DNA of 62,100 nucleotides from Sphingobacterium rhinopitheci (GCF_022627575.1 NZ_JADEYQ010000017.1:1-62100), one strand, 5' to 3'; numbered from the stretch's first letter, positions 17,608-27,720 are shown. Numbers and translations: made by a program. The notes: generated by a model from the sequence alone, not told the origin.

Positions 17608-19146
17608 GTGAACAATATAAATCAGAAAAAAGTAGCCTTACTAATCTTGGATGGATTAGGATATGGCCCCGAAAATAGCTCAAATGCAGTTTTAGCAGCT
17701 CATACGCCATTTATTGACAGTTTATTAGAAAAGTACCCTAATTCTAGGCTGGAAGCATCTGGCGAAGCCGTAGGTCTACCTGAAGGTCAAATGGGTAATT
17801 CTGAAGTAGGTCATATGAACTTGGGAGCAGGACGTGTCGTTTATCAGGAGTTAGGTAGAATCAACAAAGCAATCACGGACCGTGTATTTGAAACACATAC
17901 AGTAATCCAAGATGCATTTGATTACGCAAAATCAAAAAATAAAAAAGTACATTTTATTGGTTTATTGTCTGATGGAGGTGTACATGCACACATCAATCAC
18001 CTAAAAGCATTGTGTGATGCGGCCAAAGTAGCAGGATTAACAAATGAACAAGTATTTATACATGCCTTCTTAGATGGCCGTGACACAGATCCTAATGGAG
18101 GATTGGGTTATGTGCAGCAATTGGAAGGTCACTTGAAGCATTCTGTAGGTACTATTGCGACAGCTATAGGTAGATATTATGCGATGGATCGTGACAATAG
18201 ATGGGAACGTGTCAAAGAAGCCTATGATCTACTGACACATGGCACAGGTACAGCATCTAATAACCTACAGGAATCTATCAAATCATCATATGAAAACAAT
18301 ATAACGGATGAATTTATAAAACCTATTGTGATGGTAGACGGCAACAACAGTCCTATTGCTACGATCCAAGAAGGTGATGTTGTTTTCTGTTACAATTACA
18401 GAACAGATAGAGGTCGTGAAATCTCTATCGCATTAACACAAAAGCCATTTCCAGAATACAATATGAATCCTTTGGATTTGTATTATGTGACCATGACTTC
18501 TTACGATGAGAGCTTCAAAAATGTAAAAGTAGTTTTCCAAAAAGATAACCTTACGAATACATTAGGTGAAGTATTAGCGGCGAATAACAAAACACAAGTA
18601 CGAATCGCCGAAACGGAGAAATACCCACACGTAACATTTTTCTTCTCAGGAGGACGAGAGTCCGAATTTGAGGGTGAGAGAAGATTATTGATACCTTCAC
18701 CAAAAGTAGCGACATACGATTTGCAACCAGAAATGAGTGCACAGAGTATCACAGATGCTATTGTAAATGATATCGAAACAAATGCGCCTGATTTCATTTG
18801 TTTAAATTTTGCCAACCCTGATATGGTGGGTCATACAGGTGTATTTGAAGCAGTAGTAAAAGCGGTAGAAACAGTAGATAGATGTGCACAGAAAGTAGTG
18901 GAAACAGGTTTAGCCAATGGTTATTCTTTTATTATCCTTGCGGACCATGGTAACTCCGAGTTTATGATCAACGCAGATGGCTCACCAAACACGGCACATA
19001 CGACAAATTTGGTACCTTGCGTATTAATTGATAAAGATTACAAAAATATCAAAGACGGTAAATTAGGAGATATTGCACCTACGGTATTGAACTTATTAGG
19101 TGTGGAGATCCCTTTGGAAATGAATGCTGATGTATTGGTATACTAA
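17608..19146 (+). CDS. gpmI: 2,3-bisphosphoglycerate-independent phosphoglycerate mutase
   Basis: This protein of about 512 aa has the alkaline-phosphatase-like iPGM fold: LLILDGLGYGP at the start (metal Asp), GQMGNSEVGHMNLGAG with the phosphoserine Ser, HAFLDGRDTDP, RYYAMDRDNRWER, FCYNYRTDRGRE, NFANPDMVGHTG and LADHGNSE. It interconverts 3- and 2-phosphoglycerate in glycolysis with two Mn ions. There is no in-frame ATG before the conserved core, so translation must begin at GTG 17608 or TTG 17602. A TATATTTG box (17598-17605) overlaps this spot, suggesting an almost leaderless transcript. GTG 17608 is preferred because it lies beyond the box. Confidence 0.93.
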   Translation: MNNINQKKVALLILDGLGYGPENSSNAVLAAHTPFIDSLLEKYPNSRLEASGEAVGLPEGQMGNSEVGHMNLGAGRVVYQELGRINKAITDRVFETHTVIQDAFDYAKSKNKKVHFIGLLSDGGVHAHINHLKALCDAAKVAGLTNEQVFIHAFLDGRDTDPNGGLGYVQQLEGHLKHSVGTIATAIGRYYAMDRDNRWERVKEAYDLLTHGTGTASNNLQESIKSSYENNITDEFIKPIVMVDGNNSPIATIQEGDVVFCYNYRTDRGREISIALTQKPFPEYNMNPLDLYYVTMTSYDESFKNVKVVFQKDNLTNTLGEVLAANNKTQVRIAETEKYPHVTFFFSGGRESEFEGERRLLIPSPKVATYDLQPEMSAQSITDAIVNDIETNAPDFICLNFANPDMVGHTGVFEAVVKAVETVDRCAQKVVETGLANGYSFIILADHGNSEFMINADGSPNTAHTTNLVPCVLIDKDYKNIKDGKLGDIAPTVLNLLGVEIPLEMNADVLVY

Positions 19147-19696
19147 AATAAAAAAACTAAATAGACTAGCTGTCCTATTTCCATTAGGACTAGCTAGTTT
19201 ATTATCGAGCTGTGAATCCAAAGATTTAAAAAGTAGCGTGGACACTAATTCTACTTATTTTGATATTCCTTTGTATTTTGGAGAACAGATTTCAGCTCTA
19301 CAAAAAAGAAATCCTTTAGTTTTAAAAACTGTATATACAAATCAAGTAAGTGAAGAAAAAGAGTTGAATATTGGGGATTGGAATATTGAATTATCCTCTT
19401 TCTTGACAGTAGACTTAAATAAGCCTGCTTATAAGGGATACATAATAAAAGATAGCATTGGTAATGTTGTAAATTATAAAATTACAGACGATAAAGCTGA
19501 AGTATCTAAAGTAACTATTACCTATGACAACAATATTCCAAGTCAAATTGAAATTGCAAAACAAATAAAAAATTTTTTGTATAGAACTGATGAAACACTG
19601 ATTTATCAGCCCAATAAAATGTACAGTATCAAAAAGAGTCAAAAAGTGATAATCCTAGGCACCAACGATTACGAAATCAAAGGTGAAATAAAATAA
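19124..19696 (+). CDS. Hypothetical lipoprotein, coupled to gpmI
   Basis: This 190-aa protein has a lipoprotein signal ending LASLLSSC, followed by a Ser/Asp-rich linker and a beta-rich domain (about 60-190). No domain is recognised. Its ATG lies inside the end of gpmI (overlap about 23 bp, different frame), so it is probably translated from the same mRNA. A second ATG at 19130 is possible. Its codon use is as AT-rich as the surrounding genes. It ends 16 bp before a strong terminator. Confidence 0.8.
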   Translation: MLMYWYTKIKKLNRLAVLFPLGLASLLSSCESKDLKSSVDTNSTYFDIPLYFGEQISALQKRNPLVLKTVYTNQVSEEKELNIGDWNIELSSFLTVDLNKPAYKGYIIKDSIGNVVNYKITDDKAEVSKVTITYDNNIPSQIEIAKQIKNFLYRTDETLIYQPNKMYSIKKSQKVIILGTNDYEIKGEIK

Positions 19697-19712
19697 AGCA
19701 CTTACAAAACAT

Positions 19713-19746
19713 AAAAAACCTCCAAGGGATCCCTTGGAGGTTTTTT
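19713..19746. terminator. Bidirectional terminator, perfect 34-bp palindrome
   Basis: Seventeen bases (AAAAAACCTCCAAGGGA) are followed directly by their exact complement, giving a GC-rich stem with A and T runs on both strands. It lies between the convergent gpmI operon and the M16 protease gene and would end transcription in both directions. Confidence 0.92.
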
Positions 19747-19766
19747 ACGTTTTGTACTACTAAATG

Positions 19767-22625
19767 CTACTTCGTATCTTCTGGAAGTAAGATAAATTTG
19801 AATAATTTATCTTCAACTAAATATTTGTTCGCTACTTCTTGAATAGATTCAACTGTAATTTTGTTCAATTCATCCAATCGGCGCAAGATAGCTGTAGGAT
19901 CTTCTTGCAATTGGTAGGAACCGCTGATCTGTGACAACCAAAAATTATTCTCTTTCAATTGAAGCTCTAACTGACGACGTTGTTCAATTAAAAATTTGTC
20001 TAAGTCACCCTGTGTAGGGCCTTCTTTTTTGATCTTATTTACTTCATCTAAAGCTGACTTTATTAATGTAGGATACTTGTCAATACTAGTACCGAATGAT
20101 ATCTGTACATTGTAACGCGGTGAAGGATTTTTAGAATTTGATCCTCGTGCACCAACACCATATACTGCAGATTCATCTTCCCTTAATCTTTCTAACAATT
20201 TGATAGATAAAGCACTTTCTAACGCTTGAAAATTTAATTTCTCTTGCTCTGAATAATCAAAATCACCCGCATATAACAACGCTACTTGCGCTTTTGCTTC
20301 TTTACCTTTCTTGACCACTAGCTCCACCCCTTTAGCGGGTTCTTTAATACCTAGGTCTTTTGCTGTTTCATTACGGTTTAAAGCAGGTAAAGTCGCTATA
20401 TATTGCTCTAAGTAAGGTTTTATTTCTTCTTCCGTAATCGACCCTACGATTGTAAATGTAAAATCTGAAGCATCCGCAAAGCGTTCTTTATAAATCGCTA
20501 ATGCTCTATCCTGATCTACAGTTTTAATCTGTGCTGGCGACGGAGAATTTCTTCTGATATTATCGCCATAAAGTGTTCTACGGATGCCTTCTCCAAATAC
20601 AAATGAAGGATCATCTTCTCTATTTTCCATAGATGACAATACCTTAGCTATGCTACTTTGAAAAATATCCGTATCAATCCTTGGCTCTGTAAAGTAGCCA
20701 TAGATCATTTCAAAAGCCGTTTTTAAACCTTCTTTATCTGTATAACCAGAGATCCCTTCCGAACGCTCCGAAATATTAGGGGAGATATTCAAATTCTTTC
20801 CGGTAAGATATTTTCTTAATTCTGCAGCATTCAACTGGCCCAAACCTGAGCCATTGACTAATCCTGCAGCATTGGTTGCAGAAAAATAGTCAGCATCATT
20901 ATATAAGGAAGTTCCACCAGGACTAAATGAAGTGATTAATATCTGATCATTTTTGAATGCTGTAGGTTTTAATATTACTTTGACACCATTACTTAAGATC
21001 AATTCTTTCGCTCCAATGGGCTCAAGAGCCTTAGAAGCAACTATTGCACCTTTACTAGAAGGTTGTTTTGCTAACAATGGCAAAGCTGATACTTGATCTT
21101 CATAAGCCGTAAGCTTTTCTTTATTGACCTCTGCCAACCAGCTATTAACCGTACTTTCTACCGGCATCATACCTTTATCTTTCTCTGGAGATATAATAAT
21201 TATATCTCTATTATTATCGGTATAAAAACGATGCCCAACAGCTTCAACTTCTTTCAGGCTAATCGTAGGCAACAATTGTTTTGTAATCTGATATCTATCC
21301 TCATTACTCAACGTAGCATCACCCTCTAAGAAATGTGACAAATATTGCTCTACATAGCTATCAGACTTACGCTTGTCGCGCTCTACGTATTGTGTTTCGT
21401 TATTTTTAGCAAATGCTAATTGGGTACGCTTAAACTCCGTTTCTGTAAAACCATATTGCTCGAAGCGTTCCAATTCACGAACTACTGCTTTCGTAGCTGC
21501 TTCCAGTTGGCCAGGCTTCGCTACATAAGAAATAGATAGATTGTCGAGCCCACCAAATAAAGAGCTAATCGAAATACCTGCTTGCAAAAATGGTGACTCC
21601 GGCTTTTGTGCCAACTCACGCAAGCGGGAACCAATCATTTGATTAAAGAAACTTTTCATCAACAAGGTTCTATAATCGCCTACAGTCTTGACTTTTTCTT
21701 CGGGATGCTTAATTATAATTTGACCTACCGTAGAAGTCATCTCTGGGTCTGTAACCACTAAAAACTGATTCTTATTGGTCAAATCCACGCTATATTTCTT
21801 GCGCTCTACAGGTTTCTTTGGAACCTTAAGATCCGAAAAAAGACGCTTTACTTCATGCTCTATTTGAATAGGGTCAATATCCCCTACTATGATGATTGAC
21901 TGCAGATCCGGACGATACCAACGTTGATGAAATGCACGGATTACGGCAGGGTCAAAATTAGTGATTATATCCTCCGTACCAATCGGAAGACGCTTGGAAT
22001 ACAAGGAACCATTCAATAATACTGGTAATGTTTTATCTTGAATACGTTGGCCTGCCCCTCTTCCACCACGCATCTCTTCTAGGACAATACCTCTTTCCTT
22101 ATCAATTTCTTCTGTTGTCAATAAAGCATCTTGCGCCCAATCACGCATTACTTGAAGACCATTTTTCAATAATTCTGGATCATCCGAAGGAATAGGTAAT
22201 TGATATACCGTTTGTTCAAAACCCGTATAAGCATTCAGGTCAGATCCAAAACGAACGCCTGCTTTCTGCAAATAATTTACTAAATCATTTTTTGGAAAAT
22301 GCTTCAAACCATTGAAGTTCATATGCTCCAGAAAGTGTGCTAAACCTAGCTCTTCTTCTGTTTCTAAAATAGAACCTACTTTAACACCTAAAAACATAGT
22401 AACCCGTTTCGCAGGTTCTACATTTTTACGAATATAATAGGTAAAACCATTCTTCAATTTACCAACTTTCACCTCATTGTCAAAAGGCAATGGGTTGTTC
22501 CATTTTAAGGAGTCTGCAGCTAATATGACCTTAGCTTCGGGGTTTAAAATTGATGGCGTTGCGTCAACAGACACAAATGTAGCAGGCAATAAGAATGCTA
22601 CAGCTAACGGTTTTAAAAATTTCAT
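19767..22625 (-). CDS. M16-family zinc metalloprotease (insulinase/pitrilysin type), exported
   Basis: At 952 aa this has the double-unit architecture of M16 proteins: two active-type N/C domain pairs in one chain. The inverted zinc motif HFLEH is at 97-101, followed about 76 residues later by the distal Glu region (EERGIVLEEM, here KERGIVLEEMRGG). The second half lacks a zinc motif, as is normal. An N-terminal signal (about 1-22) indicates a periplasmic protein. Such enzymes degrade peptides imported from outside or misfolded fragments. It is monocistronic, ending at the shared palindromic terminator. Confidence 0.93.
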   Translation of the reverse strand: MKFLKPLAVAFLLPATFVSVDATPSILNPEAKVILAADSLKWNNPLPFDNEVKVGKLKNGFTYYIRKNVEPAKRVTMFLGVKVGSILETEEELGLAHFLEHMNFNGLKHFPKNDLVNYLQKAGVRFGSDLNAYTGFEQTVYQLPIPSDDPELLKNGLQVMRDWAQDALLTTEEIDKERGIVLEEMRGGRGAGQRIQDKTLPVLLNGSLYSKRLPIGTEDIITNFDPAVIRAFHQRWYRPDLQSIIIVGDIDPIQIEHEVKRLFSDLKVPKKPVERKKYSVDLTNKNQFLVVTDPEMTSTVGQIIIKHPEEKVKTVGDYRTLLMKSFFNQMIGSRLRELAQKPESPFLQAGISISSLFGGLDNLSISYVAKPGQLEAATKAVVRELERFEQYGFTETEFKRTQLAFAKNNETQYVERDKRKSDSYVEQYLSHFLEGDATLSNEDRYQITKQLLPTISLKEVEAVGHRFYTDNNRDIIIISPEKDKGMMPVESTVNSWLAEVNKEKLTAYEDQVSALPLLAKQPSSKGAIVASKALEPIGAKELILSNGVKVILKPTAFKNDQILITSFSPGGTSLYNDADYFSATNAAGLVNGSGLGQLNAAELRKYLTGKNLNISPNISERSEGISGYTDKEGLKTAFEMIYGYFTEPRIDTDIFQSSIAKVLSSMENREDDPSFVFGEGIRRTLYGDNIRRNSPSPAQIKTVDQDRALAIYKERFADASDFTFTIVGSITEEEIKPYLEQYIATLPALNRNETAKDLGIKEPAKGVELVVKKGKEAKAQVALLYAGDFDYSEQEKLNFQALESALSIKLLERLREDESAVYGVGARGSNSKNPSPRYNVQISFGTSIDKYPTLIKSALDEVNKIKKEGPTQGDLDKFLIEQRRQLELQLKENNFWLSQISGSYQLQEDPTAILRRLDELNKITVESIQEVANKYLVEDKLFKFILLPEDTK

Positions 22626-23470
22626 TAATGTTATAACAATTAGATTTCAAGTACAAATTAAATTATTAAAGGCCTTAAATATGCTATAGTATTAAATAAA
22701 TTACAATGGTATTAGCCTTTCATTTATTCATAATATACCTATACAATACAGTAAAATCGCATATCAGGCTGTATATAAACTAAATAACACTGTCACAAGA
22801 GCGACACTATATAATTGATGGTTAAGATAAGCATATATAATTATATATTAGAAGTAAAATTGTCTTCCTTTTTTTAGATCATACAATCAAAGATAGCAGA
22901 AAGTCTTAGCTAGCTATTTGATGACCTTGCAGAATTAAAGATATTGTAATGCGATAAAAAAAGTAAAGACCTATTGGAAGAAATTTTAACAGGTATTATA
23001 AAATACATGAGCAGTATCTATTATATTAAAAATAAGCACACAAAAGGTGTAAAGCACAAGACAAAATATACCTTATGATGTCGCGACATATAAATACACT
23101 ATAGTAGATTATTCCATTTATCCTTTGACACCATGGTTGTTTTTCTGTAGTATACTATGAAGATCACATGAGATTTATTGAAATGGACATTTTTCGGCTA
23201 CAATACATAAAACCATTCTTTAATTTCATACTTTTACATCAGCACAAATGGTTATTCAATTTCCCATTTATGAGAATATATAGTTAGCTTTGTATATACT
23301 TCTTGCTCTCTAAAGATAAAAAACAGGCTATTATTTTGCACCATATTTATGCTAGCAACTGCATTTACTACTGTAAATGATGTTTAAATATCAGCCGTAA
23401 AAGCAGGTGCAAAATAGGTTTTTAACGTTCAATAAAAATAAGGTTAAAATACCTTTATATACAAAAAAGC
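22626..23470. other. Long intergenic region without a supported gene
   Basis: These 845 bp hold no ORF that I can support. Short fragments look coding-like, such as about 22930-23040 on the plus strand, but they are broken by stops in every frame. There is no tRNA, repeat array or convincing terminator. The region contains the presumed promoters of the M16 protease and xerD and perhaps a decayed gene. Confidence 0.5.
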
Positions 23471-24364
23471 ATGGATTGGTCAGTTCTATTAAAAGATTAT
23501 AAAAGATATTTAGAGTTTGAACGAAATCTCTCTAAGAATTCTATTCTAGCTTATCTGAATGATGTCCATAAAATTCATGTTTTTTGTGAAGATCATGATC
23601 TTCCATTAGAGGGGCTAACAGCACAGCACCTGCAAGATTTTCTAATTTGGATGAATAGTTTTTCTATCTCACCGTTTACACAAGCTCGTTTAATTTCTGC
23701 ATTAAAAGCATTTTTCAATTTTTTGCAACTAGAATACAATGTAGGCCATAATCCGGCAGAACTAATTGAAACCCCACGTTTGACACGGAAAATTCCCGAC
23801 ACCTTGTCTGTCATAGAAATAGATAAATTAATAGAATCCATAGATTTATCTTCAACGGAAGGAATGCGAAATAAAGCTATTTTAGAAGTTTTATATGGAT
23901 GTGGGCTGCGTGTATCCGAATTGATAAATTTAAAAATATCGAATCTATTCCTTGAAGTAGAATTTATAAAAGTAGAAGGAAAAGGCAACAAAGAGCGTCT
24001 TATACCGATAGGAAAACAAGCTATTAAATATTTGAAAATATACCTCAATGAAATTCGTCCCCAACAAGCTATAAAATCAGGTGCTGAGGATTTTGTATTT
24101 CTCAATCGACGAGGAGCCCCTTTATCGCGTGTGATGATATTTATTATCATCAAAGATTTAGCACATAAAACTGGTTTACAAAAATCAATAAGTCCACATA
24201 CATTTAGACATAGTTTTGCCTCCCATTTAGTGGAAGGAGGAGCTGATCTACGTGCTATTCAAGATATGCTGGGGCATGAGAGCATTACGACAACAGAAAT
24301 ATATACCCATGTGGACAAAGATTATCTACAATCTATTATTACACAGTACCATCCACGCTCTTAA
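23471..24364 (+). CDS. xerD: Site-specific tyrosine recombinase XerD-like
   Basis: At 297 aa it has the Xer length. Residues 1-95 form the core-binding domain (FERNLSKNSILAYLNDVHKI) and 110-290 the catalytic domain, with Arg147, Lys171, His243, Arg246, His269 and Tyr278 all present (GLRVSELINL, HTFRHSFASHL, MLGHESITTTEIYTH). It lacks the N-terminal arm domain of the element integrase at 6488-7624. It is therefore the housekeeping dimer-resolution enzyme rather than a mobile-element integrase. Whether it is XerC or XerD cannot be settled from this gene alone. Confidence 0.9.
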   Translation: MDWSVLLKDYKRYLEFERNLSKNSILAYLNDVHKIHVFCEDHDLPLEGLTAQHLQDFLIWMNSFSISPFTQARLISALKAFFNFLQLEYNVGHNPAELIETPRLTRKIPDTLSVIEIDKLIESIDLSSTEGMRNKAILEVLYGCGLRVSELINLKISNLFLEVEFIKVEGKGNKERLIPIGKQAIKYLKIYLNEIRPQQAIKSGAEDFVFLNRRGAPLSRVMIFIIIKDLAHKTGLQKSISPHTFRHSFASHLVEGGADLRAIQDMLGHESITTTEIYTHVDKDYLQSIITQYHPRS

Positions 24365-24393
24365 CAAGGTAAATGCAACAAAGTGTATTTTAA

Positions 24394-24425
24394 TTTGCAA
24401 CATAACTGCATTTAACTTATCTTTG
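24394..24425 (+). promoter_or_regulatory. Consensus promoter of the His-rich/TonB receptor operon
   Basis: TTTG (24394-24397) and TATCTTTG (24418-24425) are separated by 20 bp, the Bacteroidota -33/-7 consensus, and lie 7 bp before the ATG at 24433. The spacer contains TGCAACATAACTGCA (24396-24410), an imperfect inverted repeat that could be a metal-repressor site. That assignment is inference. Confidence 0.75.
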
Positions 24426-24432
24426 CACCGTT

Positions 24433-24759
24433 ATGTTAAGGAAATTGTACACATATAACTATCTATGGCTTATTATCTACTTGTGGGTAATAGGTACACT
24501 TCCTTTTCACCAACATAATCACCTGCATGAAAAAATTGCTCTTGAACAAGGTGATCATCAACATAGCAGCGAGGACGAATGTGTTATTTGCCTAAATATA
24601 CATGTTCCTTTTGCCATCGATCAGCTGCCAACAATTGATTATGCTGCTGTAGAAATAGAATATTATCGAATATATGATGATGATAGATCTATTTTTTGGT
24701 ACAATACAAATATACTTTCTCCTACCAACAGAGGTCCCCCTATTTCAATTATTTCTTAG
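24433..24759 (+). CDS. His-rich small membrane protein, probable metal homeostasis
   Basis: This 108-aa protein has one N-terminal hydrophobic segment (about 10-25). It is followed by a His cluster (FHQHNHLHEK), then DHQHSSEDECVICLNIH with a CxxC pair, and a neutral tail. Such His/Cys clusters bind Zn, Cu or Ni. It begins an operon with a TonB receptor and a His-rich lipoprotein. It is therefore likely part of metal sensing, storage or delivery at the membrane. The nature of the metal is not shown. The ATG starts 7 bp after a -7 box. Confidence 0.75.
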   Translation: MLRKLYTYNYLWLIIYLWVIGTLPFHQHNHLHEKIALEQGDHQHSSEDECVICLNIHVPFAIDQLPTIDYAAVEIEYYRIYDDDRSIFWYNTNILSPTNRGPPISIIS

Positions 24760-24793
24760 GTCAACTACTATTAAATACATTGAAATATAACAA

Positions 24794-27109
24794 ATGAAGA
24801 AAATCATTATGATTCTTTTTTCGTGTGCTATGAGCATAATTGCTATGGCACAAGAAAAAGGCTGTCAATGGCGTGTTAAAGGTAAAGTTATGGAGGCTGA
24901 AAGTAATCAGTCTGTAGCTCACGCACAGATCAAAGTGGCGAATCAGCAAACCGTATTATCCAATCATCAAGGCGAATTTACAATTCATAATCTTTGTGAT
25001 GGCACTATTAATCTATACCTATCACACATTGCTTTTAAGGGTCAGCACCATAGTTTCACGATCCAGAAGGATACTGTTATTACCATTTTTATGGATAAAA
25101 AATCTGTGGAATTAGAAGCGGTAGGTGTCCAATCTGTTGCGGTAAATAAAAATTCGCAAAGTGGCTATAGAATTAGTAATGAAAAAATAAAGTTAAGTCA
25201 AGGGAATAACCTTTCTGAAGTACTTGCTAATATAGACGGCGTAAGTATCTTGAAAACAGGAGGTAATATATCTAAACCAGTATTGAACGGGTTGTTTGGT
25301 AATAGATTAATATTATTGAATAATGGTGTTCGTCATGAAAGCCAGCAATGGGGTTCGGATCATGCACCAGAAATAGATCCTTTTGCTGGTCAAGATATTG
25401 TTGTCGTAAAAAATGCCGATGCCGTAAGATATGGGCCTGATGCTTTAGCAGGTATCATTCAAATAAACCCTACCGCTATCGACAAATCTAGGAAGGCCTT
25501 AAGTAATACTGCCTTAGTATTGAACGCTAATGGCAAAGGTGCTGTACTTAATACACAATTGGAAGGTAATATTGAAAATTTTGCTTACCGATTCGGTGTT
25601 ACAGGCAAGAAATCAGGGAATCTAAAAACTGCCAATTATTACTTGGGTAATACCGGTACTGAAGAACTTAATCTAAATTTGCTGACAGAATACAAATGGA
25701 AAAAAAGTGACTTCCAATTCTCTTTAAGCCATTTCAGCACGACATTAGGGATCTTCGAAGGTGCTCATATAGGTTCAAAGGAAGATATATTGAGCCGTAT
25801 AGCCCATGGCAGACCTTTTGAAACCTATGATTTCTCCTATGATATCAATGCCCCAAAACAGGAAGTAACGCATCAATTAGCAAAATTGCGTTACCAATAT
25901 AAAATAAATGAGGATTCGAAGCTAGAAGCACAATATAGCTTCCAGCGCAATCATCGCAAAGAATTTGACTTAAGAAGAGTTTTAGAAGACAACGTGCCTA
26001 TGGCCGATATCATTCTATCAACACAACAGCTCGAGTTGATATATAAGCGATTGAATACAATGGTGGGTATTTCGGGAACATTGCAGGTGAACAACAATAC
26101 TCCAGGGACAGGCTCTACCCCATTCATCCCAAATTTTGACAATCATACATTAGGTGCTTTTGTAAGTCAAAAAATTCCGTTAGGAAAGAAATTAGTAGAA
26201 TTGGGGATCCGCTATGATTACAAATATTTTGACGTCGCAGGCTACCGTTATGATTACAACAATCCTAATAATGATGGCTCCATCAATCAGTATTTGCTGA
26301 AAGATCAAAAGCATTTCAATAATATTTCGGGTATTGCAGGATTATCCTTTCCTATTAACAGCAATTTCTCATGGAAAACCAATATGGGTTTAGCTTGGCG
26401 CGCTCCTTCTGCAAATGAACTCTATAGTGATGGAATTCATCATGGTACAGGAACGTATGAAATTGGCAATAAAGCATTGAAGAGTGAAAAGGGGCTTAAA
26501 TGGGTTAATTCATTACTATTTAATAATCAATCTATAAATGCTCATTTAGATATTTTCACGCAGGTGATAGCAGATTATATTTATAGTGAGCCAAACCCAG
26601 ATTCTACGCGTCAGACTATACGTGGTACATTCCCTTTATTTGAATATACACAAGCCAATGCTTTATTCTATGGCCTAGATTATGGTATGGATATTAATTT
26701 GACGCAGGATTGGAAGTACGAACTTGGTGTAGCTATTGTACGTGCCAAAAATACCAGTACTGATGAATACTTGCCTTATATCCCTTCGGATAGCTATCGC
26801 CAAGCTATTCGCTACAGCTTGCCGATTCGTAAATTATCAGATTCATATGTCAAAATAGAGCAGGTATTTCAGGATAAGCAAAGACGTTATACGGAAGGAA
26901 CCGATTTCACGGCTCCTCCGTCAGCATACACCTTATTTAATATGGCTGCAGGAACTTACATCAAAAGTAAAACGAATAGAATAACGGGTATTCACCTAAC
27001 GGTAAATAACCTTTTTAATACAGAATACAAAGATTATATGGATCGTTTCCGCTATTATGCTCATGCACTTGGCAGAAATATTTCACTAAAAATTAATTAT
27101 ACATTTTAA
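24794..27109 (+). CDS. TonB-dependent outer-membrane receptor, probable metal uptake
   Basis: This 771-aa receptor has a signal peptide ending near AMAQ (residue 19-20) and a carboxypeptidase-like N-terminal domain (about 28-105; VKGKVMEAES...LSHIAFKG). It also has a plug domain (NLSEVLANIDGVSILKTGG, NDRLILLNNGVRHESQQWGSDHAPEIDPF, DAVRYGPDALAGIIQI) and a C-terminal 22-strand barrel ending in Phe (LKINYTF). It imports a ligand using TonB energy. There is no SusD partner, so polysaccharide uptake is unlikely. His-rich proteins on both sides suggest zinc or copper, similar in concept to ZnuD-type receptors. The ligand is inferred from neighbours. Confidence 0.93.
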   Translation: MKKIIMILFSCAMSIIAMAQEKGCQWRVKGKVMEAESNQSVAHAQIKVANQQTVLSNHQGEFTIHNLCDGTINLYLSHIAFKGQHHSFTIQKDTVITIFMDKKSVELEAVGVQSVAVNKNSQSGYRISNEKIKLSQGNNLSEVLANIDGVSILKTGGNISKPVLNGLFGNRLILLNNGVRHESQQWGSDHAPEIDPFAGQDIVVVKNADAVRYGPDALAGIIQINPTAIDKSRKALSNTALVLNANGKGAVLNTQLEGNIENFAYRFGVTGKKSGNLKTANYYLGNTGTEELNLNLLTEYKWKKSDFQFSLSHFSTTLGIFEGAHIGSKEDILSRIAHGRPFETYDFSYDINAPKQEVTHQLAKLRYQYKINEDSKLEAQYSFQRNHRKEFDLRRVLEDNVPMADIILSTQQLELIYKRLNTMVGISGTLQVNNNTPGTGSTPFIPNFDNHTLGAFVSQKIPLGKKLVELGIRYDYKYFDVAGYRYDYNNPNNDGSINQYLLKDQKHFNNISGIAGLSFPINSNFSWKTNMGLAWRAPSANELYSDGIHHGTGTYEIGNKALKSEKGLKWVNSLLFNNQSINAHLDIFTQVIADYIYSEPNPDSTRQTIRGTFPLFEYTQANALFYGLDYGMDINLTQDWKYELGVAIVRAKNTSTDEYLPYIPSDSYRQAIRYSLPIRKLSDSYVKIEQVFQDKQRRYTEGTDFTAPPSAYTLFNMAAGTYIKSKTNRITGIHLTVNNLFNTEYKDYMDRFRYYAHALGRNISLKINYTF

Positions 27110-27120
27110 AATTACATATC

Positions 27121-27720
27121 ATGAACAAATACCTTTTCACTTTATTTATTGCTATTGCTACATTAACGTCGTGTTCAAAAAATGATCCTACGCCAGAAGT
27201 TGATCAGGAAGAGTTAGGAAGGGCTTCGCTGACCTTTACGCCTGTACAAAAAATTAATGACAACGGCAGTATTAGTTACGCTCCCATACAAGGTGAAGAA
27301 GCACAGAAATTAGAATTTTCTGGCAATCCATTATTGCCTCCTGTTGGTGCTCATATACACCTACATGTTGGTGAAACTTACAAAATGGAACTTATTACAT
27401 TAGATTTCGCCAATAGACCGTCGCAACAGACTTTCATCCAACGCGCAGATACGCACCAAGCTTTCCTATTGAACGCTCCTGCCAACAGTATGGATTTTGT
27501 ATATGCTGATGATCAAGTAGGTGTAACTGCTTATATCACTATATTAGCGGAAACGGATGCATTCGCACTACGCTATATCATGCGTCATCTCAATCCTGGT
27601 GTTAAAGCGAGAATAACTGCTGCAGATTGGAATAATAGCAACTATACGCAATTTACAGGAGCTAATGATTTGGATTTAAAATTTGAAGCACACTTCACTG
27701 AAGAAGGACACGGTCACTAA
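27121..27720 (+). CDS. His-rich lipoprotein partner of the TonB receptor
   Basis: This 199-aa protein has a lipoprotein signal (ATLTSCSKN, Cys at about residue 18). The mature domain contains GAHIHLHVGETYKMELITLDF, ADTHQAFLLN, YIMRHLNPG and a C-terminal EEGHGH. Together they put six or more His in exposed positions. It lies 11 bp after the TonB receptor stop, so it is in the same operon. It probably captures the metal at the cell surface or in the periplasm. I recognise no named family. A strictly structural lipoprotein is the alternative. Confidence 0.8.
   Translation: MNKYLFTLFIAIATLTSCSKNDPTPEVDQEELGRASLTFTPVQKINDNGSISYAPIQGEEAQKLEFSGNPLLPPVGAHIHLHVGETYKMELITLDFANRPSQQTFIQRADTHQAFLLNAPANSMDFVYADDQVGVTAYITILAETDAFALRYIMRHLNPGVKARITAADWNNSNYTQFTGANDLDLKFEAHFTEEGHGH

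Noticed and set aside
22626..23470. Possible decayed gene in the region before xerD
   Set aside because: Coding-like fragments are short and interrupted in all frames, with no recognisable protein.
23471..24364. Reading the second tyrosine recombinase as a mobile-element integrase
   Set aside because: It has the Xer length, lacks an arm-binding domain and has no element genes or att repeats beside it.
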